In this document: one piece after another, positions 18,370 to 26,307 of the stretch
Layout: the number at the start of each line of letters is the position of its first letter
Position numbering within the stretch: position 1 is the stretch's first letter
Assembly (NCBI GenBank): GCA_033852165.1
Contig: JAWSUZ010000015.1
Span: forward strand, 1-64,000
DNA from: Agarilytica sp033852165
GTDB lineage: Bacteria; Pseudomonadota; Gammaproteobacteria; Pseudomonadales; Cellvibrionaceae
DNA length: 64,000 nucleotides
Reading direction: 5' to 3'
Position numbers and translations under genes: made by a program
The notes under the pieces: generated by a model
Told to the model about the DNA's origin: nothing
Seen by the model: the letters and a program-made list of their open reading frames with translations, nothing else
Database searches by the model: none

Positions 18370-19451
18370 AAACAGTTATTCAAGTCGTTCAGCACCTATC
18401 CCCAGGCGGAATTGAAGTAATGGCCTTAGAGCTAAAAAAATGCAATCAAAAAAATATGCGTATGTTGATTGTCAGCCTCGAAGGCGAGAAAACCACATCG
18501 GTTCAGCAGTGGAAACGCTTAGAAGAATTTCAACACGACTTGCTGTTTATGAACAAACAACCGGGATTCGACTTTACACTCATTCCGCGTTTAGCTCAGT
18601 TATTCAAAAACAGCGGTACTGAAGTCGTCCACACGCATCATATTGGCCCGCTTATCTACGGCGGTATCGCGGCACGGCTCAGCGGAATAAAACGTTTGAT
18701 ACATACTGAACACGATGCTTGGCACTTGAGCAATTTGAAACGCTGCTGCCTTGAGCGCATCACCCTTGCCATTACGCATCCGTATTTGGTGGCCGATGCC
18801 GATGTTGTCGCAGACCAAATGGCTTATCGATTAAAGAAAAAGGAAGTGCATGTGATTAAAAATGGAATCGATGTGGAACATTTTTGCCCCGGTGACGAAT
18901 TCCGTGCGCGACGCCTTTTAAAACTCCCTATTGATGTAAAAATTGTCGGTTGCGCCGGTCGCTTAGAGCATATCAAGGGCCAATCGCATTTGATCCATGC
19001 TTTACGAAAACTCGATGAGCATATACACGTGGCATTTGCAGGAGATGGAAGCCAACGTGAATATTTAGAAAGCCTGAGTCGCCGACTGGGTTTGGAAAAT
19101 CGGATTCATTTTTTAGGTTCGATTGATGATATGCCCTGCTTTTATCAAGCCATCGATGCGTTCTGCTTACCGTCGCTGCGCGAGGGTATGCCTTTGTCGG
19201 TTCTCGAAGCCCAAGCTTGCGGTATACCCGCCGTCATTAGCGATACCGGCGGAGCCAAAGAAGCCTTGTGCCACAACTCCGGTTATCTCGTGGTACCCGG
19301 TGATAGCCATGCAATAGCCAGGGGCTTGAATAAAATCCTCAACGATACTAGCAATATTAATCCGCGCGTCTTCGTTGAAAACGTCGCGAATTTGAAAACC
19401 ATGGCCAAAGCCTATGCTGACCTGTGTAAACCCGCTGGAGAAGCCGCATGA
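18366..19451 (+). CDS. Glycosyltransferase family 4 (sypP position)
   Basis: GT4 enzyme of 361 aa. Start HLSPGGIEVMALEL is the usual acceptor loop and HTHHIGPLIYGGIAA follows. The donor half includes VIKNGIDVEHF, GCAGRLEHIKGQSHLI, FAGDGSQREYLE, FLGSIDDMPCFYQAIDAF and PSLREGMPLSVLEAQACGIP, all textbook GT4 positions. ATGA overlaps on both ends tie it to the Wzz gene before and the GT2 gene after. It resembles the enzymes of the PEP-CTERM/TIGR03088-like exopolysaccharide families. Substrate unknown. Confidence 0.87.
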   Translation: MKTVIQVVQHLSPGGIEVMALELKKCNQKNMRMLIVSLEGEKTTSVQQWKRLEEFQHDLLFMNKQPGFDFTLIPRLAQLFKNSGTEVVHTHHIGPLIYGGIAARLSGIKRLIHTEHDAWHLSNLKRCCLERITLAITHPYLVADADVVADQMAYRLKKKEVHVIKNGIDVEHFCPGDEFRARRLLKLPIDVKIVGCAGRLEHIKGQSHLIHALRKLDEHIHVAFAGDGSQREYLESLSRRLGLENRIHFLGSIDDMPCFYQAIDAFCLPSLREGMPLSVLEAQACGIPAVISDTGGAKEALCHNSGYLVVPGDSHAIARGLNKILNDTSNINPRVFVENVANLKTMAKAYADLCKPAGEAA

Positions 19452-20617
19452 TTATTGAAGCCATTACCTTATTTTCGATTGCCATGGTTTTATACCACCA
19501 TGCTGGCTACCCTGTTTTGTTAAAGTTGGTCCTGCATTTTTCTCACCCGAAACCCCACCCGCACCCTCACCTCGATATAGATCTTGAGCACGAGCCTCCT
19601 AAAGATCTGCCGTCAATTACCATCATTATTCCGGCCTATAACGAGGAAAAATATATTGCCGAAAAGATTCGTAACTTAGCTTACCTGAATTATCCCAAAG
19701 ATAAATTCGAAGTTATCATCGCTGCCGATGGCTGCAGAGACAAGACGGTTGAGATTGCGATAAAAACCAATCGGGAATACCTATGCCGTAATTTACGCGT
19801 AAAAATCATTGAATTCCCCGTAAACAGAGGCAAGGTCGTGATTTTAAACGCACTTGTTCCCCAGGTGAAAAACGAGCTAGTGGCCCTCTCCGACGTTTCA
19901 TCGATTATCTCTATTGATGCGCTCAGTGTGAGTGCCGAACGTTTTATGGATAGTACCGTTGGCGGTGTTAACGGCAACTACCGAATACTCAACCCCGGAT
20001 CCACAGGCGAAGCCCGTTATTGGGAATACCAACGGGCGCTACAGATTGGAGAGGAAACACTTGGCTCCTGCCTTGGCGCACACGGTGCGTTTTATATGAT
20101 ACGCCAACGTTTATTTGAGCGTATCCCCAGGGACTCAGTCAACGATGATTTTATTATTCCGATGAATATCATCGCGAAAGGCTACAAAGTTGTTTATGAG
20201 CCTCGCTTGAATGCGATTGAACTTGAACAAACCAGCGATGAACAAAACTGGCGGCGCCGTCTGCGCATCAGTTTTGGCAACGCGCAGCAGGTAGTGTACT
20301 TGCATAAGTTATTACACCCTAAATATCGCGGCGTCGCCTTTGCTTTTATTTCAGGTAAGGCCCTTCGGCTAACGATGCCATTTTTTATGATGAGCAGTTT
20401 GTTTGGTAGCGCTACGTTAATGGCCCAACCTTTATTTTTATTCTTGGCTATATCCCAGGCGGCCTTGTACCTTGCCGCTTTAGGGACGCAATTATTTCCG
20501 TTATTGCAGAGGAATCTGTTGCTTAAAACCTTGCACTATATCGTATTGGGACATGTTGCCAATTTTATCGGCGGAATGGCTTTTTATACGGGAAGAAAAC
20601 TTAACTCTTGGTCTTAG
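19448..20617 (+). CDS. Membrane-anchored glycosyltransferase family 2 (sypQ position)
   Basis: GT-A enzyme of 389 aa. After an N-terminal hydrophobic segment and a His/Pro-rich linker, ITIIIPAYNEEKYIAEKI starts the nucleotide-sugar domain. AADGCRDKT and ALSDVSSI give the Asp residues (DxS in place of DxD), and VNDDFIIP plus the downstream QNWRRRLR region give the ED/QxxRW-like motifs of processive GT2 proteins. The last ~100 residues hold three hydrophobic segments. It overlaps the previous gene by 4 bases. Its last bases also contain a sigma-54-like element (20608-20624). Confidence 0.85.
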   Translation: MIIEAITLFSIAMVLYHHAGYPVLLKLVLHFSHPKPHPHPHLDIDLEHEPPKDLPSITIIIPAYNEEKYIAEKIRNLAYLNYPKDKFEVIIAADGCRDKTVEIAIKTNREYLCRNLRVKIIEFPVNRGKVVILNALVPQVKNELVALSDVSSIISIDALSVSAERFMDSTVGGVNGNYRILNPGSTGEARYWEYQRALQIGEETLGSCLGAHGAFYMIRQRLFERIPRDSVNDDFIIPMNIIAKGYKVVYEPRLNAIELEQTSDEQNWRRRLRISFGNAQQVVYLHKLLHPKYRGVAFAFISGKALRLTMPFFMMSSLFGSATLMAQPLFLFLAISQAALYLAALGTQLFPLLQRNLLLKTLHYIVLGHVANFIGGMAFYTGRKLNSWS

Positions 20618-20624
20618 ACTTGCA
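20608..20624 (+). promoter_or_regulatory. Possible sigma-54 promoter of the sugar transferase gene
   Basis: TTGGTCTTAGACTTGCA has TTGG, ten bases between GG (20610-20611) and GC (20622-20623), and TTGCA, but the CACG after -24 is not kept. It overlaps the stop of the preceding gene and would start transcription near 20635, ahead of the start at 20733. No convincing enhancer is seen upstream. Confidence 0.4.
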
Positions 20625-20732
20625 GTAAAAACGTATGAATTTGCATTATGAAAATTTGTATTGCGTATGAATATTTCCCATAAATTTCGTAATACGCGTA
20701 ATAGACAAAACCGTTACATGAGGGTAAAAACA

Positions 20733-21398
20733 ATGGACGATTTAATGTTAATGAAGACACTGGACGACGAGCTTAACCACGATACCGTTATCCGCATGAA
20801 ACGGGTGGCCGACATCATCATGGCCCTGGTGATTTTGCTCGTTACGGCACCGCTTTTCCCGCTTATTGCACTGGCAATAAGGCTGGATTCGAAAGGCCCG
20901 GTTTTGTTTTCGCAAATGCGTATTGGTCTGTGTATGCCGATACAAACCCATCTTTTTTCGATGATAAAATTTCGGACAATGGTAACGGATGCTGAGGCCA
21001 AAAACGGTGCTGTGTGGGCGGCGAAGAATGATTGTCGCATTACGCGCGTCGGTAAGTTCTTACGACATACACGGTTGGATGAATTACCCCAGATGATTAA
21101 TGTTTTGCGTGGCGAGATGTCGATAATAGGTCCTCGACCTGAGCGCCCAGGGTTTTACGATAAGTTGGAGACAGCCATTCCGTATTTCGCTGAGCGTACT
21201 TATGGGGTATTGCCGGGGGTTACTGGGCTTGCGCAGATTAATCAGGGCTATGATACCTGTATTGAGGATGTACGCTCTAAGCTGGGTTACGATTTGGCGT
21301 ATTCTTTGGCGTTGAGTGATTTTGTATCTTGGTTGAAGATGGATTTTTATATCGCTTGGAAAACGGTTTTCGTGATGGTTATGGGGCGGGGGCAATAA
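20733..21398 (+). CDS. sypR: Initiating sugar-phosphate transferase (sypR)
   Basis: Monotopic phosphoglycosyl transferase that moves a sugar phosphate from a UDP-sugar to undecaprenyl phosphate, the first committed step of repeat-unit synthesis. One hydrophobic helix (ADIIMALVILLVTAPLFPLI) precedes the catalytic core: SKGPVLFSQMRIG, KFRTMVTDAE, FLRHTRLDELPQMINVL and MSIIGPRPERPGF, including the Asp-Glu dyad in LDELPQ. It is the short form, without the N-terminal multi-helix domain of WcaJ/WbaP. I chose ATG 20733 because GAGGG lies 8 bases upstream; starts at 20661 (TTG) or 20667 would add up to 24 residues. Last gene of the biosynthetic half. Confidence 0.88.
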   Translation: MDDLMLMKTLDDELNHDTVIRMKRVADIIMALVILLVTAPLFPLIALAIRLDSKGPVLFSQMRIGLCMPIQTHLFSMIKFRTMVTDAEAKNGAVWAAKNDCRITRVGKFLRHTRLDELPQMINVLRGEMSIIGPRPERPGFYDKLETAIPYFAERTYGVLPGVTGLAQINQGYDTCIEDVRSKLGYDLAYSLALSDFVSWLKMDFYIAWKTVFVMVMGRGQ

Positions 21399-21470
21399 TG
21401 CGGGAATCATTAACTCTTTTTAATGTTTGTTCTTATAGGTTTTACTGAGTTCTTTCTCTTCTGGTAGCCC

Positions 21471-21585
21471 GCTAGAGCACTCCGGGAAGTGTTTTCAAGA
21501 CACGCCACAAGTACGTCCATGTAGGCTCTGCACCGCCATCCATGGCGGAGCAAGGTCTTGCAAACACTTCCCGGAGTACTCTAGC
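21471..21585. repeat. Nested inverted repeat, copy 1
   Basis: Outer arms 21471-21501 and 21555-21585 are complementary over 31 positions with only two mismatches. Inside, CCGCCAT (21533-21539) pairs with ATGGCGG (21542-21548) around a CC loop. The result is a long two-part cruciform or RNA hairpin. A related element in opposite orientation is at 21791-21890. Confidence 0.9.
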
Positions 21586-21790
21586 TACGTGCGTGTATTA
21601 AAATATTTTGCAGCATTTTTATACTCAAAAAGTCGAGGATGCGGAAGATTAGGCAATGTATTATTCCTAGAATGTAGTGCGAAATTAGACGGAACATTCT
21701 GGAAATATCGAATCTATTTATTATCAATAAGTATCGATTAATATTAGTAAATAAATTTTCTTAAAGTTGGTAATTGCACTTAGTTGCAGT

Positions 21791-21890
21791 ACTACGGGAA
21801 GTCTTTTCAAGACCATCTAATGCCATGGATGGCATTAGCTGAGCCTACAAGGATGTACTCGTGGCGTGTCTTGAAAAGACTTCCCGTAGT
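21791..21890. repeat. Nested inverted repeat, copy 2 (opposite orientation)
   Basis: Outer arms 21791-21813 and 21868-21890 are perfectly complementary (23 bp). The inner stem CTAATGCCAT (21817-21826) pairs with ATGGCATTAG (21829-21838) around a GG loop. Its reverse complement aligns along its whole length with copy 1, with paired changes in both stems. No transposase is visible. Confidence 0.9.
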
Positions 21891-21992
21891 GCTAAAACGA
21901 CCTCAACCATATGCACCCAACAACCCAGCGAATCACAGAACAGCACACCAACTAGCCCCTATAGGAAAACCCCAGAATAACTTCGCAATTTA

Positions 21993-22009
21993 ATTCGCAT
22001 GTTGCGAAT
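21993..22009 (+). promoter_or_regulatory. Candidate SypG-type enhancer site
   Basis: ATTCGCA-TGT-TGCGAAT is a perfect 7-bp dyad. Within it TTCGCATGTTGCGAA differs from the remembered SypG enhancer TTCTCANNNTGCDWN at a single position. It lies 111 bases upstream of the -24 GG of the sigma-54 promoter at 22103, nearly the same distance as for the site at 6087. Confidence 0.55.
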
Positions 22010-22102
22010 GCAAATTAAGACTTTCCTTTTGCAAAATGGAAAATCCGCCCACGACATGACGTAACCCTTTGTTATTATTAATGTTTATTGATTTTCACAA
22101 GG

Positions 22103-22119
22103 TTGGCCCAATCTTCGCA
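22103..22119 (+). promoter_or_regulatory. Sigma-54 promoter of the sypA-G-like operon
   Basis: TTGGCCCAATCTTCGCA has TTGGC, exactly ten bases between GG (22105-22106) and GC (22117-22118), and a final A. Three of thirteen fixed consensus positions differ. The start of transcription would be near 22130, ~70 bases before the STAS gene start at 22199. Confidence 0.68.
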
Positions 22120-22198
22120 ACACCCTCTTTAGATGTGAAAGAGCGATAAGACTTCGTTCTACTTACAACCTTTAGCGATATGTGTTTTGGAGATAAGT

Positions 22199-22552
22199 AT
22201 GCAAATTTCAATCAACCTCAGTTCTAACCACGACGTCATAGTTTCACTTAGCGGAGAATTCGACGCCCATGGCTGCCAGGAGATTCGAGATGAATTGGAG
22301 TGCGCAGCCAAGCAATGTGGAGGCGGAACCTTATACCTCGATTTGGCCGATGTGAGCTTTTTAGATTCGTCCGGTATTGGAGCAACAGTATTTTTATTTA
22401 AGCGCGTACGAGCCGTCGAAGGGAAATTGCATATTCTCAATGTTCGTGGGCAGCCACTGGAACTGATGTCGCTTTTACGCGTGGGTGAAGCCATTCCCCT
22501 AAGCGAATACGGTGATAATACATATCAACCCGCAGCCTCAACTATTCAGTAA
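22199..22552 (+). CDS. sypA: STAS-domain anti-sigma-antagonist-type protein (sypA)
   Basis: Single STAS domain, 117 aa, no membrane segment. The DVSFLDSSGIGATV loop carries Ser57/Ser58 at the place where SpoIIAA-type proteins are switched by phosphorylation. A kinase/phosphatase protein of the right type is encoded at 28887, so a partner switch is likely; in V. fischeri, SypA controls biofilm formation depending on its phosphorylation by SypE. ATG 22199 has GGAG close upstream; an in-frame TTG at 22187 adds 4 residues and was not used. It is the first gene behind the sigma-54 promoter at 22103. Confidence 0.9.
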   Translation: MQISINLSSNHDVIVSLSGEFDAHGCQEIRDELECAAKQCGGGTLYLDLADVSFLDSSGIGATVFLFKRVRAVEGKLHILNVRGQPLELMSLLRVGEAIPLSEYGDNTYQPAASTIQ

Positions 22553-22554
22553 CC

Positions 22555-23415
22555 ATGCTTACATTTCCTCTCGATTTTAACGTTTGTAAATATGCCAGCA
22601 TTGTTGCTGTGTTTTTACAAGCTTGCGCTTATATACCAGAGCTGGGAATCCAGGGTAGCGGTGGAAAAGCAGAAGTACGCCAAGGAACATTTTTAGCCAT
22701 TAATGCACATCATCCGGTGAAAACTGCCCATATACTTCGGTTGGATTGGGAATCGCAGAAGCATTTATTGGATTTGCTAATTTTGCAAGGCGCCAATCGT
22801 TGCTACCCCGCTAGTGTAAAGGTCGCCGATGAAAGACAAACGCGCATTGTGCGAGAACTCGTCGCAGGGATGGTTTTCGATGCCTCAAACAATTTGCTGA
22901 TTCAGCGTGAGCAACTCGCTCGCTTAGAAGTCGAATTGAATTATGTGAATAGATTTGATACTTGTTACCCCGATCACGATAGCACACCGGAGCCTTTGGT
23001 CGTCGACAATGATGCGTCGACACGCAGTCATGATTCTTTAAGCAACGAAATAATTCAACTGCTTAATAGCGATAATCAATTCCCTTTTAATTCTTCAGAA
23101 ATTAATCCCAAGTACCAGAACCGGTTAATAAAAGCAGTCGATCTTTTGATTCAAGTCGCTGACTACGTCTTAATAATTTCAGGCCATGCGGATGAAAGGG
23201 GTTTGGAACCCTTCAATATGTCGCTTTCTCAACGCCGCACCCAGGCCGTTACTCAGTTCTTAGTCATTCATGGTTTAGCGGAGTCCACAATTATTGAACA
23301 GGTATTGGGTGAGAGTGACCCTTTATTTTCCGGGGACAGCGAAGCGATTTATCAGGTTAACCGCCGTGTGAATATTCGTTTACTGACGGCGAGCACTCAA
23401 GGGCTAGGGAGGTAA
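22555..23415 (+). CDS. sypB: OmpA-family outer-membrane lipoprotein (sypB)
   Basis: The first 24 residues end in VFLQAC, a plausible lipobox with Cys24, although the hydrophobic stretch is short. The C-terminal ~110 residues form an OmpA-like peptidoglycan-binding domain: FNSSEINP, ISGHADERG, NMSLSQRRTQAVTQFL and VNRRVNIRL, matching the usual TDxxG and LSxxRAxxV..L positions. The middle region is unknown. It starts 2 bases after the STAS gene. By type and order it is the sypB equivalent and probably anchors the export machinery to the cell wall. Confidence 0.83.
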   Translation: MLTFPLDFNVCKYASIVAVFLQACAYIPELGIQGSGGKAEVRQGTFLAINAHHPVKTAHILRLDWESQKHLLDLLILQGANRCYPASVKVADERQTRIVRELVAGMVFDASNNLLIQREQLARLEVELNYVNRFDTCYPDHDSTPEPLVVDNDASTRSHDSLSNEIIQLLNSDNQFPFNSSEINPKYQNRLIKAVDLLIQVADYVLIISGHADERGLEPFNMSLSQRRTQAVTQFLVIHGLAESTIIEQVLGESDPLFSGDSEAIYQVNRRVNIRLLTASTQGLGR

Positions 23416-23417
23416 GT

Positions 23418-25571
23418 ATGTACAGGTTTACACAGTTTATTCTTGCTCTATTACTGTTGCCGGTGCTGAGCACGAATGTTTTTTCCGAACCAGAAAGTGC
23501 TGAAACCAAAGAATCCAGTTTATCCTCTCAATCGGAATACCGTGTTCAAATTGGCGATATTATTCGTGTGTCGCTGCCTGGTGAGGAGAGTATCGACACG
23601 ACCTTTGATGTCGATACTTTGGGACGTATTTACTTACCTGAAGTGGGCGCTTTTAAGGTCGGCGGTACCTTGGAGTCATCTCTGGAAGCGAATGTTCGCC
23701 GTATTTTATCGCCCATTTTTCAGGATTTAATTAATCTACATGTTTATGTCTATAAACGTCAGGTTTTGGTAAATGTTTTGGGTTATGTCAAAAATCCTGG
23801 TGAAGTCATTTTAGCGGCCAACGCTAATATCCAACAAATTGTTCAGGCTGCTGGCGGTCTTCGCTCCGGTGCACAGCTCGATAAGTTACACCTGAGGCGC
23901 GATGGAAAAATTATCAATTTGGATTACAAGCGCTATTTGGATACTGGGGATCTTGACTTGCTGCCGCCGGTGCGTTCGATGGATGTCTTGTTTGTTCCCG
24001 CCTCGCCCAAAATAGGCAATGTGGAAATGGAATTTGATCTGGCGAAAATCGCGGATTCCGGTGATGCATCGGACGAGAAGCATGCTATTAAAGTGTTCGG
24101 TGAAGTGAACAGCCCCGGTAGTTTTTCATTTAAATCTTCGGGTTCTATTCTGGATTTTATTATGCGCGCAGGTGGTGTAACGCGCTACGCGGGTGTGGAG
24201 CAAATCCGAATTATTAGTGAGGGCACGCCCACGTTATTTAACCTTAAAACCTATCTAGAAAGTGGAGACAGCGCTTTATTACCCGAAATTACGGCTGGGT
24301 CCACGGTATTTATCCCCCGCCAAGAGGAGGCAGTCAAATCCGGCGCGAATACTATTTATGTGATGGGCGAGGTGTTTCGTCCGGGAGCGTATGAGATTCC
24401 AAAGGAGGCTGGGTTTATGGATATTATCGCCAACGCTGGCGGCCCCACTCGCTACGCCGACTCACGCCAGATTCGTATTTTAAAATCGGACAATTCGGTA
24501 GTTCGCTTTGACCTAACGGCTTTCACCGAAGGGCTTGGAGAAACGACTATTCCTCATATTGAACCTGGCGATGCGATTTTCGTCCCGGAAAAAACCGATA
24601 TGAATGAAAAGTCTTGGTTAAAAATTTCACCCGACCGTGCGGTGAGGGTCATCGGTGAAGTGGTCCGACCTAGCCGGGTGGAATGGTCTGAGGAAATGTC
24701 GTTGCTTGACCTATTAGCCCATGTTGGCGGGCCGGTATCGCGGGCAGATACCAGTAACATTGAGGTTTTAACCCCACAGCCAGACGGGTCGATTAAAAAC
24801 ACTCTCTTTGATTTGGATAAATTTATGACGCAGGGGCTTACTGACGATCAGTTACCCAAGATCGTGGCCGGTTCTACCATTCGAATACACGATTTACCCC
24901 AAGACCCTTCGGATAATAAGTCCCAGTGGGTGCGCCAGTCTTCTGCAAAATCCATTTATATTTTCGGTCAGGTCGGTGCTCCGGGGCGCTATATGTTTAC
25001 CAACAATCTTAATTTTTTGGATATTTTATCAGCGGCTGATGGCCCCACGAAAGATGCCGATTTACATAATATTCGCATCAGTCATCGCAATGGTAACCAA
25101 GCAAAAGTAACGAAGCTTAATCTAGCGTTGTATTTTGAAACTGGCGATGAGCATTTACTACCAGACGTAAAAATGGGTGACACTATCTATGTACCGGAGA
25201 AGGAACGCTTATGGATAGACCATTCCAAAGAAGCCACGGTAAGGGTACTTGGCGCAATTCACAAACCCGGTCGTTATCGTTTTAGCGATAATATGACGAT
25301 TCTTGATCTATTAGCCGAAGCCGGTGGCCCTGACAATAACGCACAAATTACTAAAATCGCTATCGTTAACGTTTCATGCTGTAAGGACCAGGCACGTATA
25401 TTTAATCTCAAAAAATTCAGCCGGAATGCGAGATTCAGTGATTTACCTCTGCTACGCGAGGGCGACACCGTTTTTGTGCCCAATAAAAACGACAGTCGCG
25501 GCGCTAACATTCGTGAAGGCTTAAGCGACATATTGCGCTTCGCGTCCTTCGCGCTGTTATTGGGTTTGTAG
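23418..25571 (+). CDS. sypC: Polysaccharide export protein with six SLBB domains (sypC)
   Basis: Outer-membrane export protein of the Wza class. A signal peptide (about residues 1-24, hydrophobic LALLLLPVL then cleavage after SNVFS or nearby) precedes the Poly_export domain (YRVQIGDIIRVSLPG). Six SLBB units follow, each beginning with a strand such as VLGYVKNPGEV, VFGEVNSPGSF, VMGEVFRPGAYE, VIGEVVRPSRVE, IFGQVGAPGRYM and VLGAIHKPGRYR. At 717 aa it is almost twice the length of Wza and so could span the periplasm. The C-terminus ends in a short hydrophobic run. GGGAGG precedes the ATG. Confidence 0.9.
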   Translation: MYRFTQFILALLLLPVLSTNVFSEPESAETKESSLSSQSEYRVQIGDIIRVSLPGEESIDTTFDVDTLGRIYLPEVGAFKVGGTLESSLEANVRRILSPIFQDLINLHVYVYKRQVLVNVLGYVKNPGEVILAANANIQQIVQAAGGLRSGAQLDKLHLRRDGKIINLDYKRYLDTGDLDLLPPVRSMDVLFVPASPKIGNVEMEFDLAKIADSGDASDEKHAIKVFGEVNSPGSFSFKSSGSILDFIMRAGGVTRYAGVEQIRIISEGTPTLFNLKTYLESGDSALLPEITAGSTVFIPRQEEAVKSGANTIYVMGEVFRPGAYEIPKEAGFMDIIANAGGPTRYADSRQIRILKSDNSVVRFDLTAFTEGLGETTIPHIEPGDAIFVPEKTDMNEKSWLKISPDRAVRVIGEVVRPSRVEWSEEMSLLDLLAHVGGPVSRADTSNIEVLTPQPDGSIKNTLFDLDKFMTQGLTDDQLPKIVAGSTIRIHDLPQDPSDNKSQWVRQSSAKSIYIFGQVGAPGRYMFTNNLNFLDILSAADGPTKDADLHNIRISHRNGNQAKVTKLNLALYFETGDEHLLPDVKMGDTIYVPEKERLWIDHSKEATVRVLGAIHKPGRYRFSDNMTILDLLAEAGGPDNNAQITKIAIVNVSCCKDQARIFNLKKFSRNARFSDLPLLREGDTVFVPNKNDSRGANIREGLSDILRFASFALLLGL

Positions 25572-25572
25572 T

Positions 25573-26283
25573 GTGTTTATTCCGGCCCAAAATATGGAGA
25601 TCGAGCGAATTTACCACGATATGTGTAAGGCTGATATTCGTTCGGTGGCGATTACTTCTGCCACGGATCAGGAGGGCGTAACGTCTATTGCCCAGTCTCT
25701 AACTCAACGTTTTTTACTTTCTGGGCACACGACTGTCCTCGTCGACTTGAATTTACACCGCCCCAATTTGAGCACCGATCTGGCTTATAGCAATGAGCGA
25801 ACTCCGTCTGTGGCCTTGGGCACTCCCAGCCTTGTCAGCTGTAAGGGCTGCCATGCATCGGTTATCGGTATTACCGTTCCTAAACAGCGAGCGGTCATTT
25901 TGAAGCTCCGCAATCCTGGAGAACTCGAACAATGCATTAAAGAACTGCACACGATGTTCGATTACATTATTTTTGATACCAATGCATTGAACCGCGTCAA
26001 TAAACAAAATATCCCGGCAGAACGTGTGGCCGCAGCCTGTGATGGCTGTTACATGGTCGTACTGGCTGGGGTCACTGAGCAAAAGTATGTGTACAGCGCG
26101 GTATCAAAACTCACCCATAGTCGCGCGAATTTAATTGGCTGCATCGTCAACGATATGCGTAACCCACCGTTGCGTACGGAGTTAATTCGCGAGTGCCAGC
26201 GGCTCAAACCCGCCCTCAAATCAATAGCGATTTGGTTAGAATCCAAAATACTAAAGATTCAATTTTTAAACACGGAAGAGTGA
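25573..26283 (+). CDS. sypD: CpsD/BY-kinase-like ATPase with altered Walker A (sypD)
   Basis: Cytoplasmic P-loop protein of the CpsD/MinD fold, 236 aa. Walker A' (VLVDLNLHRPNL) and Walker B (YIIFDTNAL) are clear. At the Walker A position, however, the sequence is SATDQEGVTSIAQSL: the Lys of the usual GxGKS/T is Val, so nucleotide binding or catalysis may be reduced. No C-terminal tyrosine cluster is present. The start is GTG 25573, 1 base after the export gene; ATG 25594 is possible. In the locus it stands where V. fischeri has sypD and would pair with the kinase-less Wzz-like protein at 16846. Confidence 0.8.
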   Translation: MFIPAQNMEIERIYHDMCKADIRSVAITSATDQEGVTSIAQSLTQRFLLSGHTTVLVDLNLHRPNLSTDLAYSNERTPSVALGTPSLVSCKGCHASVIGITVPKQRAVILKLRNPGELEQCIKELHTMFDYIIFDTNALNRVNKQNIPAERVAAACDGCYMVVLAGVTEQKYVYSAVSKLTHSRANLIGCIVNDMRNPPLRTELIRECQRLKPALKSIAIWLESKILKIQFLNTEE

Positions 26284-26307
26284 ACGATTAACCCGAGTGA
26301 TTCAGCT

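Noticed and set aside
20496..20510. TTCCGTTATTGCAGA as enhancer for the sypR-like gene
   Set aside because: Distance (114 bases) fits, but too many fixed positions differ and it lies in coding sequence.
21784..21993. 69-codon frame over the second inverted repeat
   Set aside because: Explained by the structured repeat; no protein features.
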